Translations under genes and position numbers: made by a program | The notes under the pieces: model-generated | Told to the model about the DNA's origin: nothing | Databases searched by the model: none | What the model saw: only the letters and a program-made list of their open reading frames with translations | Origin: Microbacterium paraoxydans | GTDB taxonomy: Bacteria > Actinomycetota > Actinomycetes > Actinomycetales > Microbacteriaceae | Direction of reading: 5' to 3' | Assembly: GCF_019056515.1 (NCBI RefSeq) | Contig: NZ_CP064873.1 | Span: 2,480,001 to 2,544,000, forward strand | Length of the DNA: 64,000 bases | In this document: one piece after another, positions 1 through 8,282 of the stretch | How the letters are laid out: every line of letters starts with the position of its first letter | Numbering within the stretch: position 1 is the first letter of the stretch

Positions 1-2
1 AC

Positions 3-881
3 GACGCGGCGCTGCGCCGCTTCAGCCGCACCGCCGAGATCGCGACCTCCGACGTGATCCGCACCTATTCGACATCGTTCGGCCTGGCCACCCGCCTCCT
101 CGGGCGACGTCATCGTCAGCACGTCCGGAACATCTACGCCATGGTGCGCATCGCGGACGAGATCGTCGACGGCGTCGCCGCCGAGGCCGGGCTCGACGCG
201 GGCGCCCAGGCGGCCGCCCTGGACTCGTACATCGCGGAGACCCATCGGTCGATGCGGACCGGCTACAGCAGCGACCTCATCCTGCACGCGTTCGCGCGGA
301 CGGCGCGCGAGTGCGGGATCGGCGAGGACCTCACCCGGCCGTTCTTCGACTCGATGCGCGCCGACATCGCCGGCGACTCCGGCTTCACGGCCTACGACGC
401 CGACGCGCATGCCGCGTACGTCTACGGGTCGGCGGAGGTCGTGGGACTCATGTGCCTGCGGGTCTTCCTCCGCGACGCCACGCGGACGCCGGCCGAGCTC
501 GAGATCCTCGAGCGCGGGGCTCGGCGGCTGGGAGCCGCGTTCCAGAACGTGAACTTCCTCCGCGATCTGGCCGACGACACCGACCGCCTGCAGCGCGGCT
601 ACCTCGGCGGCTCAGCTCGTCTCACCGATGCCGACCGCGACGCCTGGGTCGACACCGTCCACCGTCAGCTCGCCGACGCGAGAGCTGCGATCCCGCTGCT
701 CCCGAAGGACGCCCGTGCCGCGGTGCGCAGCGCCCTCGCCCTCTTCGCGGCCCTGACCCGGAAGGTCGCGCGGACGCCGGCCGCGGAGCTGTACCGCCGG
801 CGGGTCCGCGTGCCGGATCCGATCAAGGCGCTGCTCGCCGCGCGGGCCGTCGTCGTCACGAGCATGGAGCGGGACCGATGA
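3..881 (+). CDS. crtB: Phytoene synthase (5' end outside window)
   Basis: Condenses two geranylgeranyl-PP to phytoene, the first committed carotenoid step. Counting from the GTG at 54, the first Asp-rich motif DEIVD is at residues 35-39 and the second, NFLRDLADD, at about 167-175; both bind Mg-diphosphate in squalene/phytoene synthases. The frame stays open from base 3 to the window edge, and the preceding residues fit the usual N-terminus of the family, so the true start probably lies before the window and the GTG at 54 is internal. The stop overlaps the crtI ATG (ATGA), indicating translational coupling. A crtE gene would be expected upstream, beyond the edge. Confidence 0.93.
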   Translation, partial: DAALRRFSRTAEIATSDVIRTYSTSFGLATRLLGRRHRQHVRNIYAMVRIADEIVDGVAAEAGLDAGAQAAALDSYIAETHRSMRTGYSSDLILHAFARTARECGIGEDLTRPFFDSMRADIAGDSGFTAYDADAHAAYVYGSAEVVGLMCLRVFLRDATRTPAELEILERGARRLGAAFQNVNFLRDLADDTDRLQRGYLGGSARLTDADRDAWVDTVHRQLADARAAIPLLPKDARAAVRSALALFAALTRKVARTPAAELYRRRVRVPDPIKALLAARAVVVTSMERDR

Positions 882-2470
882 GCCGCATCGTCATCATCGG
901 CGCGGGCGTGGCCGGCCTGGCCACGGCCGGGCTGCTCGCGCGCGACGGCCACGACGTCGTGGTCCTGGAGAAGAACGACCGCGTCGGCGGACGGGCGGGC
1001 ACCATCGAGCGCGACGGCTTCCGATTCGACTCCGGCCCCTCGTGGTACCTGATGCCCGAGGTGTTCGACCACTACTTCGCGATGATGGGCACGAGCACCG
1101 AGGAGCAGCTCGACCTGACCCTGCTCGACCCGGGGTACCGCGTCTTCCGCTCCCCCGAGTCCGGCGACGCTCCGGTGACGGTGCCCGCCGGACGGGACGC
1201 CGTCTCGGCGCTGTTCGAGTCGATGGAACCCGGCTCCGCCGCCGCGCTCGACACCTACCTCACCTCCGCCCACGACGCCGGCGCCATGGCAAGGAGCTAC
1301 TTCCTCTACAACCCGTTCACCCGGACCAGGACGCTGGCCGCGCCTGAGGTGGTGCGCGCGCTCCCTCGGCTCTTCTCGCTGCTCGGCACGCGCCTCCAGG
1401 CCTTCGCCGCCCGCCGCTTCCGGACCCCGGTGCTGCGCCAGATCCTGGGCTACCCCGCGGTCTTCCTCGGCACCGATCCCCGGACGGCCCCGGCGATGTA
1501 CCACCTGATGAGCGCGCTCGACCTCGACCAGGGCGTGCTGTATCCGCAGGGCGGCTTCTGGCGCGTCGTCGAGCGATTGGCGGCGCTGGCCCAGGATGCC
1601 GGCGCCCGGATCGTCACCGGCGCGGAGGTCACCGGGATCCGCACCCAGGATGCCGACGGCGCGACCCATGCGACCGGGGTCGGCTGGACGGACCGCGACG
1701 GCCACCAGCACGTGGAGGACGCGGACATCGTGGTCTCCGGCGCCGATCTGCACCACACGGAGACGGCGCTGCTGCCCCCGACGCTGCAGTCCTATCCGGA
1801 GTCCTGGTGGGCGCGGCGCACGAGCGGGCCCGGCGGCGTGCTCGTGATGCTCGGCGTCCGCGGCGCCCTGCCCGAGCTCCCCCATCACTCGCTCTTCTTC
1901 ACCGACGACTGGGATGCGAACTTCGACGCGATCTTCGGTCGCACCCCTGCCGTCCCCAGCCCGGCGTCCACCTACGTCTGCCGCCCCAGCGCCACCGACG
2001 CCGAGGTCGCGCCGGACGGGTACGAGAACCTCTTCGTGCTGGTGCCGGTGCCGGCCGACGTCGATCTCGGGCACGGGGGAAGCGACGGCGCCGGCTCCGC
2101 GGCTGTCGAGAAGGCTGCGGACGCCGCGATCGACCTGATCGAGACGTGGGCGGGGATCCCCGACCTGCGGGAGCGCATCGTCGTCCGGGAGACCGTGGGG
2201 CCGGCCGACTTCCGCGACGACTACCACTCCTGGCGGGGCGGGATGCTCGGGCCCGCGCACATCCTGTCGCAGAGCGCGATGTTCCGCGCGCAGAACGCGT
2301 CCCGGCGCGTGCAGGGGCTGTACTACGCCGGAGCGACCACCGCCCCCGGTGTGGGCGTGCCGATGTGCCTTATCAGCGCCGAGATCGTGCTCAAGCGCAT
2401 CCGGGGCGACCACTCCCCCGGTCCGCTGCCGGAGCCGGCCCCACGCCCGACGAGCGCGGAGCGGGCATGA
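878..2470 (+). CDS. crtI: Phytoene desaturase
   Basis: A 530-residue CrtI-type FAD enzyme that desaturates phytoene to lycopene at the membrane. The N-terminal dinucleotide-binding fold (IIGAGVAGLATAGLLA, about residues 5-20, followed by an acidic residue and GGRAG) and the C-terminal signature YYAGATTAPGVGVPMCLIS near residue 485 are both visible, and the length is normal for the family. It starts at the ATG overlapping the crtB stop and ends overlapping the next ATG, so it sits inside a tightly coupled operon. Full desaturation to lycopene is inferred from the lycopene-using genes that follow. Confidence 0.95.
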   Translation: MSRIVIIGAGVAGLATAGLLARDGHDVVVLEKNDRVGGRAGTIERDGFRFDSGPSWYLMPEVFDHYFAMMGTSTEEQLDLTLLDPGYRVFRSPESGDAPVTVPAGRDAVSALFESMEPGSAAALDTYLTSAHDAGAMARSYFLYNPFTRTRTLAAPEVVRALPRLFSLLGTRLQAFAARRFRTPVLRQILGYPAVFLGTDPRTAPAMYHLMSALDLDQGVLYPQGGFWRVVERLAALAQDAGARIVTGAEVTGIRTQDADGATHATGVGWTDRDGHQHVEDADIVVSGADLHHTETALLPPTLQSYPESWWARRTSGPGGVLVMLGVRGALPELPHHSLFFTDDWDANFDAIFGRTPAVPSPASTYVCRPSATDAEVAPDGYENLFVLVPVPADVDLGHGGSDGAGSAAVEKAADAAIDLIETWAGIPDLRERIVVRETVGPADFRDDYHSWRGGMLGPAHILSQSAMFRAQNASRRVQGLYYAGATTAPGVGVPMCLISAEIVLKRIRGDHSPGPLPEPAPRPTSAERA

Positions 2471-2817
2471 TGGGCGCGATCTACCTGGCCGCCCTGCTCG
2501 TCTCCCTCGGCTGCATGCTGCTGCTGGACTGGCGGTTCCGCCTGTTCTTCTGGCGCGATGCCGTGGCGGCGGCCGTCGTCACCGCCGTCGGCCTCGCCTT
2601 CTTCCTCGTGTGGGATGTGGCCGGTATCGCGGCGGGGATCTTCTTCCGCGGTGAGGCGGCGATCGCCACGGGCATCGTCCTGGCTCCCGAACTCCCTCTC
2701 GAAGAGCCGATCTTCCTCGTCTTCCTCGTCGTGTGCACGATGGTGCTCTACGGCGGCGCCGTGCGCGTCCTGGAGCGCCGCCGCGGCACTTCCGAGGCGG
2801 AAGGAGCGGCGCGATGA
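2467..2817 (+). CDS. crtYe: C50 carotenoid cyclase subunit, CrtYe/CrtYg type
   Basis: A 116-residue membrane protein with about three hydrophobic helices. The motif PELPLEEPIF (residues 75-84) matches the conserved acidic PLEEP box of heterodimeric actinobacterial lycopene cyclases, which also resemble halves of the fused fungal-type cyclase. The start is the first of two consecutive ATG codons, overlapping the crtI stop. Such subunits work only with a second small subunit, encoded next. In Corynebacterium glutamicum the pair makes epsilon rings (decaprenoxanthin) and in Micrococcus a related pair makes gamma rings (sarcinaxanthin). The sequence alone does not tell me which ring type forms here. 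Confidence 0.88.
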   Translation: MMGAIYLAALLVSLGCMLLLDWRFRLFFWRDAVAAAVVTAVGLAFFLVWDVAGIAAGIFFRGEAAIATGIVLAPELPLEEPIFLVFLVVCTMVLYGGAVRVLERRRGTSEAEGAAR

Positions 2818-3152
2818 CCTACCTGCAGCTGTCCGCCGTGTTCCTCGCCGTCGCTGTCCTCGCCGCGGTCGCGCTCGGCGTCGCCGCGCGCCGCATCCCG
2901 CACCTCGGCGCCCTCGCGCTGACCGCCCTCGCCCTCCTCGTGCTGACCGCCGTGTTCGACACCGTCATGATCGCCACCGGACTCTTCCACTACGCGCCCG
3001 GCCCGCTCGCCGGCCTGCACATCGGGCTCGCCCCGATCGAGGACTTCGCCTACCCGCTGGCCGGGGTGCTGCTGCTCCCCGCGCTGTGGACCGCGCTCCG
3101 CGGGCGCCGCTCCCGGACACGCGCCGCCGCCCGGACGGAGGAGCAGGCATGA
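2814..3152 (+). CDS. crtYf: C50 carotenoid cyclase subunit, CrtYf/CrtYh type
   Basis: A 112-residue membrane protein with three predicted helices and the second conserved acidic motif APIEDFAYP (residues 73-81) of the lycopene cyclase domain. It overlaps the preceding subunit by ATGA and the following prenyltransferase by ATGA, so the two subunits should be made in similar amounts. The C-terminus is a short Arg-rich cytoplasmic tail. It is expected to form the ring-closing enzyme together with the product of 2467-2817. Ring specificity (epsilon, gamma or beta) is not predictable from what I can see. Confidence 0.88.
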   Translation: MTYLQLSAVFLAVAVLAAVALGVAARRIPHLGALALTALALLVLTAVFDTVMIATGLFHYAPGPLAGLHIGLAPIEDFAYPLAGVLLLPALWTALRGRRSRTRAAARTEEQA

Positions 3153-4042
3153 CCGATCAGACGTCCCGCACCGGGGGCCTCGGCCGCGACATCGCCCAGG
3201 TCGTCCTCTCCTCCCGACCGATCAGCTGGATCAACACCGCCTTCCCCTTCGCCGCCGCCTACCTGTTGAGCACCAGGGAGATCGACGCGACGTTCGTGAT
3301 CGGGACGCTGTACTTCCTCATCCCGTACAACCTCGCGATGTACGGCATCAACGACGTCTTCGACTACGCCTCCGATCTGGCCAACCCCCGCAAGGGTGGG
3401 ATCGAGGGCGCGCTGCTGTCCCCGCGGATCCACCGTGCGACGCTGTGGGCAGCGGCGGTCACGAACGTGCCCTTCCTCGTCTACCTGTTCGCGGTCGGCA
3501 CTCCGGCATCCTGGCTGTGGCTCGCCGTCAGCGTCTTCGCCGTCCTCGCCTACTCGGCACCGGTGCTGCGCTTCAAGGAGCGGCCCTTCCTGGACTCCGT
3601 GACCTCGAGCACCCACTTCGTCAGCCCCGCCCTCGTGGGCCTCTCCGTCGCCGGAGCCCCCGTCACCACGACCACCGTCCTCGTCCTCGTCGCCTTCTTC
3701 CTCTGGGGCATGGCGGCCCATGCCTTCGGCGCCGTGCAGGACATCGGACCCGATCGCGAGGGCGGCATCTCGTCCATCGCGACCGTGATCGGCGCCAGGG
3801 CCACCGTCCGGCTCTCCCTCGTGCTCTGGACGATCGCCGGCGCCGCGATGCTGCTGACCCCCTGGCCCGGACCGCTCGCCGCCGTGCTGGCGCTTCCCTA
3901 CATCGTCAACGCCGCGCCGTGGTGGAACGTCACCGACGAGACCTCGGCCGGCACGAACCGCGCCTGGCGCCGGTTCATCGCGCTGAACTACATCGCCGGC
4001 TTCCTCGCCACGATGATCCTCATCCTCGCCTGGGTCTCCTGA
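3149..4042 (+). CDS. crtEb: Lycopene elongase/hydratase (UbiA-family prenyltransferase)
   Basis: A 297-residue integral-membrane prenyltransferase of the UbiA superfamily. It carries the first Asp motif NDVFDYASD (68-76) and a second, QDIGPDREGG (about 198-207), which hold Mg-diphosphate, plus seven to eight hydrophobic segments. In C50 pathways this enzyme adds two C5 units to lycopene to give flavuxanthin-type C50 carotenoids that the adjacent cyclase pair then closes. The start ATG overlaps the previous stop. Its presence argues for a C50 rather than a C40 end product. Confidence 0.92.
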   Translation: MTDQTSRTGGLGRDIAQVVLSSRPISWINTAFPFAAAYLLSTREIDATFVIGTLYFLIPYNLAMYGINDVFDYASDLANPRKGGIEGALLSPRIHRATLWAAAVTNVPFLVYLFAVGTPASWLWLAVSVFAVLAYSAPVLRFKERPFLDSVTSSTHFVSPALVGLSVAGAPVTTTTVLVLVAFFLWGMAAHAFGAVQDIGPDREGGISSIATVIGARATVRLSLVLWTIAGAAMLLTPWPGPLAAVLALPYIVNAAPWWNVTDETSAGTNRAWRRFIALNYIAGFLATMILILAWVS

Positions 4043-4086
4043 CCCCCGCGCCGCCTCCCCCGCCACCGCTCCCGAAAGGACCCCCG

Positions 4087-6273
4087 ATGTCCCGCCCCGC
4101 CCCCGCACCGACGCCGCCGACCCGCGCGCGCACCCGACGCCACTCCTGGCTGCGGGTGTTCCTGCCCGTCGCCCTCATCCTGGTGTGGCTGGCGGGCGCG
4201 TCCTTCGGCGGTCCGCTGTTCGGGAAGGTCGACGAGGTGTCGTCGAACGACCAGACCACCTACCTCCCGGAGTCCGCGGACGCCACGACCGTGCAGCAAC
4301 TCCTCGGCGAGTTCACCGACAGCGACGCCATCCCGGCGATCGCGGTGTTCACCTCGGAGGAGGAGCTGACGCCGTCCGAGCTCGAGGCGATCTCCGAGGC
4401 GGTGGCCGACGCGCCCGACGTGGAGGGCGTCGCTGACGACGTCTCCCCGGCGCTTCCGTCCGAGGACGGCCGAGCCGTCCAGGCCTTCATCCCGATCGAC
4501 GGCGACGCCGAGCTCAGCGATGCCACCACCGCTCTCGGAGACGAGCTGCGCGCCGCGGTGCCGGACGGCATCACGGTCTACATCACCGGTCCTGCGGGCT
4601 TCACGGCCGACCTCGCCGCCGGCTTCGCCGGCATCGACGGCCTCCTCCTCGGCGTCGCCCTGCTCGCCGTGCTCGTGATCCTCGTCCTCGTCTACCGCTC
4701 GTTCCTGCTGCCGCTCGTCGTGCTCTCCACGAGCCTGTTCGCCCTGTGCGTCGCGCTCCTCGTCGTGTGGTGGCTGGCGAAGTGGGAGATCCTGCTGCTC
4801 AGCGGGCAGACCCAGGGCATCCTCTTCATCCTCGTGATCGGCGCCGCCACCGACTACGCGCTGCTGTTCGTCGCGCGGTTCCGGGAGGAGCTGCGGGTCG
4901 CGCAGGACAAGGGTGTCGCGCTCCTCGCCGCGTGGAAGGGGTCGGTCGAGCCGATCGTCGCGTCCGGGGGCACCGTGATCGCGGGGCTCCTGTGCCTGCT
5001 GCTCAGCGACCTGAAGTCGAACAGCACCCTCGGCCCGGTCGCGGCGATCGGCATCGTGTTCGCGATGCTGTCCGCGCTCACGCTCCTGCCCTCGCTGCTG
5101 CTGCTGTTCGGGCGCGCGGTCTTCTGGCCGCGGCGTCCCCGCTTCGAGCCCGAGGTCGTGGCCGAGGAGCACGGCATGCGCACCACCGGGCTGTGGGCGC
5201 GACTGTCCGGCCTCATCAAGAAGCGTCCCCGCGTGATCTGGATCGCGACCACGCTCGTCCTCCTCGCCGGCGCGGCAGGGGTCACCCAGCTGGACGCTCA
5301 GGGGGTGCCGCAGTCCGACCTCGTCCTCGGGGCCTCGGAGGCGCGCGACGGCCAGGTCGCGCTCGGCGAGCACTTCCCCGGCGGCTCGGGGAGCCCGGTC
5401 TCCGTGATCGTGGACGAGGACCGCCTGCAGGACGCCGCCGACGTGCTCCTCGCGAGCGACGGGATCGACGGGGTGACCGTCACCGCAGCCGATTCCCCGA
5501 GCGGGTCCGCTCCGGTGACGGCGGACGGGATCACGGCCGTCGGCCCTCCGGGGACCCCCGCTCCGGAGCCCACGACGGTCGACGGTCAGGTGCTCCTGCA
5601 GGGGACGCTGACGGACGCCGCCGACTCCGCCGCCGCGGCCTCCACCGTGCGCGAGCTGCGCGGAGAGCTCGACGACCTCGGAGCCGTGGTGGGCGGGGTG
5701 ACGGCCACCTCGATCGACACGAACGACGCGTCCATCCACGACCGCAACCTCATCATCCCGGTGATCCTCGTCGTGATCATGATCATCCTCATGCTGCTGC
5801 TGCGCTCGATCCTCGCGCCGGTGCTGCTGATCCTGACGACGGTGCTGTCCTTCGGCACCGCCATGGGCGTCTCGGCGCTCGTGTTCAACGGCGTCTTCGA
5901 CTTCCCCGGCGCCGACCCCGCCGTCCCGCTCTACGGCTTCGTCTTCCTCGTCGCCCTGGGCATCGACTACAACATCTTCCTCATGACGCGGGTGCGGGAG
6001 GAGTCGAAGCAGCACGGGACGAGGGAGGGCATCCTCCGCGGGCTCTCCATCACCGGCGGCGTCATCACCTCCGCGGGCCTGGTCCTGGCGGCGACCTTCG
6101 CGGCGCTGTCGGTGATCCCGATCCTCTTCCTCGTGCAGCTCGCGTTCATCGTCGCGTTCGGAGTACTGCTTGACACTTTCGTGGTGCGCTCGCTGCTCGT
6201 CCCGGCCCTGGCCTACGACATCGGCAAGGCCATCTGGTGGCCGTCGAAGCTGTGGCGGCGCGGCCGGCCCTGA
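4087..6273 (+). CDS. MMPL-family RND transporter
   Basis: A 728-residue transporter with two MMPL repeats. A first helix near residues 20-40 precedes an extracytoplasmic domain, a five- to six-helix bundle, a second large soluble domain (about 400-550) and a second bundle. Paired motifs GAATDYALLFVARFREE and GIDYNIFLMTRVREE lie in the equivalent helices and carry the Asp-Tyr pair of the proton relay. A good ribosome site (GAAAGGA at 4074-4080) precedes the ATG, 44 bp after crtEb. In C. glutamicum an MMPL gene also sits in the carotenoid operon (between crtE and crtB). A role in exporting or placing carotenoids or other lipids is inference only. Confidence 0.9.
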   Translation: MSRPAPAPTPPTRARTRRHSWLRVFLPVALILVWLAGASFGGPLFGKVDEVSSNDQTTYLPESADATTVQQLLGEFTDSDAIPAIAVFTSEEELTPSELEAISEAVADAPDVEGVADDVSPALPSEDGRAVQAFIPIDGDAELSDATTALGDELRAAVPDGITVYITGPAGFTADLAAGFAGIDGLLLGVALLAVLVILVLVYRSFLLPLVVLSTSLFALCVALLVVWWLAKWEILLLSGQTQGILFILVIGAATDYALLFVARFREELRVAQDKGVALLAAWKGSVEPIVASGGTVIAGLLCLLLSDLKSNSTLGPVAAIGIVFAMLSALTLLPSLLLLFGRAVFWPRRPRFEPEVVAEEHGMRTTGLWARLSGLIKKRPRVIWIATTLVLLAGAAGVTQLDAQGVPQSDLVLGASEARDGQVALGEHFPGGSGSPVSVIVDEDRLQDAADVLLASDGIDGVTVTAADSPSGSAPVTADGITAVGPPGTPAPEPTTVDGQVLLQGTLTDAADSAAAASTVRELRGELDDLGAVVGGVTATSIDTNDASIHDRNLIIPVILVVIMIILMLLLRSILAPVLLILTTVLSFGTAMGVSALVFNGVFDFPGADPAVPLYGFVFLVALGIDYNIFLMTRVREESKQHGTREGILRGLSITGGVITSAGLVLAATFAALSVIPILFLVQLAFIVAFGVLLDTFVVRSLLVPALAYDIGKAIWWPSKLWRRGRP

Positions 6274-6291
6274 CGCGTGCGGAAGCGGGAG

Positions 6292-6365
6292 TGCCCTCGA
6301 CAGGATTCGAACCTGCGACCTGCCCTTTAGGAGAGGGCTGCTCTATCCTGCTGAGCTACGAGGGC
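6292..6365 (-). tRNA. tRNA-Arg (anticodon CCT)
   Basis: Reading the minus strand, a 74-nt cloverleaf folds with acceptor GCCCTCG pairing CGAGGGC, a T-arm containing GGTTCGAATCC, and anticodon stem GCCCT/AGGGC enclosing loop CTCCTAA, so the anticodon is CCT (reads AGG). The discriminator is A and no CCA is encoded. It lies 18 bp after the MMPL stop on the opposite strand. Confidence 0.96.
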
Positions 6366-6413
6366 GCGCAGCCCAGTCTACGGGACCAGGGCTGCGCGCC
6401 CTCGCGCCGTCCG

Positions 6414-6911
6414 TCAGGCGGCGAGGGCGAGGTAGGGCTCCCAGCGAGGATCGCTGCGCTCCACCCCGCGCACCGTCCATGCGGTGCCGTGCGGGGGGCG
6501 CGGCGTGAACCGCAGCTGCCACCGCATCTCCTGCGGGGTGCGGTTGCTCTTGAGGTTGTTGCAGCGCAGGCAGCACGCGACGAGGTTCTCCCAGGAGTCC
6601 GCGCCGCCGCGCGAACGCGGCAGGACGTGGTCGATCGTCGCGGCCGCCTTGCCGCAGTATCCGCAGCGATGACCATCGCGTCGCAGCACGCCGCGGCGGG
6701 TCACCGGGACGCGCCGGCTCGTGGGGACGCGCACGTAGCGGGAGAGGATGATCACCGCCGGGCGGTCGTAGACGCCGTGGGTGCCCCAGACGGGGTCGTC
6801 CTCGACGCGTTCGATCACCGTCGCCTTGTCGTTCATGACCAGGACGAGGGCTCTCTTGAAGGACACGATCGCCAGCGGCTCGTATCCGGCATTCAGGACC
6901 AGTGTGCGCAT
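6414..6911 (-). CDS. HNH endonuclease family protein
   Basis: A 165-residue protein with a C-terminal HNH domain. The zinc pair CGYC (83-86), the catalytic-type segment TIDHVLPRSRGG (92-103, His95), and the second zinc pair in CCLRCNN (113-119) are all present. The N-terminal 70 residues match the conserved extension of this actinobacterial family. These proteins are near-universal single-copy genes in the phylum and their biological substrate is unclear; context does not mark this as a restriction or homing enzyme. A ribosome site (GAGAGGA) lies 6 nt before the ATG. It is transcribed toward the tRNA-Arg gene. Confidence 0.88.
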   Translation of the reverse strand: MRTLVLNAGYEPLAIVSFKRALVLVMNDKATVIERVEDDPVWGTHGVYDRPAVIILSRYVRVPTSRRVPVTRRGVLRRDGHRCGYCGKAAATIDHVLPRSRGGADSWENLVACCLRCNNLKSNRTPQEMRWQLRFTPRPPHGTAWTVRGVERSDPRWEPYLALAA

Positions 6912-7001
6912 TCGTCATCCTCTCGATCCGCCGGGACGGCTTCCCGGCACTCTCGACTCACACGACGTCGTGCAGGAGGAAGAGCGTTCGCAGGGACGAG
7001 A

Positions 7002-7029
7002 AAAGGCGCCGTCTAGAGACGGCGCCTTT
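7002..7029 (-). terminator. Rho-independent terminator
   Basis: Perfect 13-bp inverted repeat (arm AAAGGCGCCGTCT) with a two-base centre. On the minus strand it is followed by TTTTC, so it probably ends the M23 peptidase transcript, whose stop is about 190 nt away. The 7030-7218 gap between them holds no gene that I can support. Confidence 0.75.
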
Positions 7030-7218
7030 CGCGCGCGGCTGGACCGCGGCATTCCTGCGGGCAATGCCGAAGGACGTGACGACCGAGAGCGTCCATGGTT
7101 CGGATGCTCGGTGTACGCTCCATCAGCCTCTCCCGCCTGTATGACGACGGGTTCAGGCTAACCCATCCCGCGCGGACCGCGGCGAAACGGGAGGTGAATG
7201 ACCGAGAACGTGTCCCGC

Positions 7219-8046
7219 TCAGCCGGCGTTGACGGAGAGCCAGGACATCGGCTCGACGAGGCCGCCGTTGATCCAGACCTCGAAGTGGAGGTGGTTCGCG
7301 GTCGAGCGTCCGGTGCTGCCCACGTAGCCGATCAGCTGACCGGCAGCGACCGTCTGGCCGGCCTGCACCTGGCGCGACCCGTACAGCATGTGCCCGTACG
7401 TGGTCTGCACGCGCTGGCCGCCCACGACGCTGTCGAGCATGACCGCGACGCCGTAGCCGCCGATGCTCTCGGCGGAGGCGCGCACGACGCCCGAGGCGGC
7501 GGCGTAGATCGGGGTGCCGGCCGGAGCGAGCATGTCGGCGCCGTTGTGACCGCCGCCCACGGTGCGGCTGACATTCCAGGAGCCGAGGGGCAGCGGATAG
7601 CGGACCTCGCCCGAGCCCGGAGCCACGAGCGCGTACCCCGCGGTGTTGAACGTGCCGGAGGAGGGCGTGGAGGCGGACGCGGCGGCGGCTGCGGCGCGGG
7701 CGGCGGCGGCAGCGGCCTCCTCGGCCTTCTTCTTCTCGATCTCCTCGGGCGTGGTGGCGCTGAAGGCACCGCGGACGAGCGGGGCGGCCGTGGCCTCCGA
7801 GGCGACGACCAGCGACTGCGCGTCGACGGCGGCGAGCTGCTGGACGGTCTGCGCGGTGGCATCCGTCGGCTTCGACGCCGCGTAGGCGGGGAGCGCGACG
7901 GCGGCGACGAGGGCGCCGACGGCACCGAAGATCGCCACCGACCGGAGAGGGGCTGCGATCTTCCGAACGCCGATCCGGGCGCCGGAGCGTCGGGCGGGTA
8001 CTCGGTCTTCAGATGTCTTCGCGGTCGGTTCGATGTCTGCGGCCAA
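7219..8046 (-). CDS. M23-family peptidoglycan peptidase, membrane-anchored
   Basis: A 275-residue secreted or anchored cell-wall endopeptidase. From the chosen TTG start there is a basic N-terminus, one hydrophobic segment (about 36-57, ending ALPAYA), an Ala/Glu/Lys-rich helix (about 100-125), and a C-terminal M23 domain with zinc-ligand motifs GGGHNGADM and NHLHFEVW. An ATG-initiated frame begins at 8142, but it lies inside a strong hairpin and lacks a ribosome site. The TTG at 8046 has AGGAGG eight bases upstream and gives a normal protein, so I prefer it. The hydrolase acts outside the membrane on peptide cross-links. Regulation through its 235-nt leader is likely. Confidence 0.87.
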   Translation of the reverse strand: MAADIEPTAKTSEDRVPARRSGARIGVRKIAAPLRSVAIFGAVGALVAAVALPAYAASKPTDATAQTVQQLAAVDAQSLVVASEATAAPLVRGAFSATTPEEIEKKKAEEAAAAAARAAAAAASASTPSSGTFNTAGYALVAPGSGEVRYPLPLGSWNVSRTVGGGHNGADMLAPAGTPIYAAASGVVRASAESIGGYGVAVMLDSVVGGQRVQTTYGHMLYGSRQVQAGQTVAAGQLIGYVGSTGRSTANHLHFEVWINGGLVEPMSWLSVNAG

Positions 8047-8282
8047 AACGTGGTCCTCCTGAGCCCTCGCACCTCGGGTGGCGCTGGCTCGTCGACACTC
8101 TCTGCCCCAGGGCAGGGATGCACTGCTCGGGTTCGAGCGCATCCCTCTCGGGAAGACGACGAGCCGGAAGGCGGATCTTCGCGGTTCGCCCCCAGCGGGC
8201 TTCTTCGCTGAGGACCTGACCGAGGTTACCGGAAGATAACGATCATGTCACCCTGGGAAACTGACAATCCTCGGTGAGCCGA
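8047..8282 (-). promoter_or_regulatory. Long structured leader of the M23 peptidase gene
   Basis: No gene fits these 236 bases between ideR and the M23 start. On the minus strand they contain an interrupted palindrome GTTATCTTCCGGTAAC (8225-8240), a strong hairpin at 8115-8145 (outer arms GGGATGC/GCATCCC, inner arms GCTCG/CGAGC around AACC), a second small hairpin of CTGCC/GGCAG arms next to it, and a CTCAGGAGGAC segment holding the ribosome site. Cell-wall hydrolase genes of actinobacteria are often controlled by ydaO-type (c-di-AMP) riboswitches. I see no clear match to that core, so the class is left open. Confidence 0.5.

Noticed and set aside
6292..6911. HNH nuclease beside a tRNA gene as a possible mobile element or integration site.
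   Set aside because: The nuclease belongs to a conserved actinobacterial single-copy family; no integrase, direct repeat or composition shift is seen here or at the other tRNA genes (29726, 59943, 63128).
7148..7166. A GGTTCAGGCTAACCC segment resembling an iron box.
   Set aside because: Only one half-site matches, about 12 of 19 positions with a broken dyad, and it lies at the 3' end of the M23 gene, away from any promoter.
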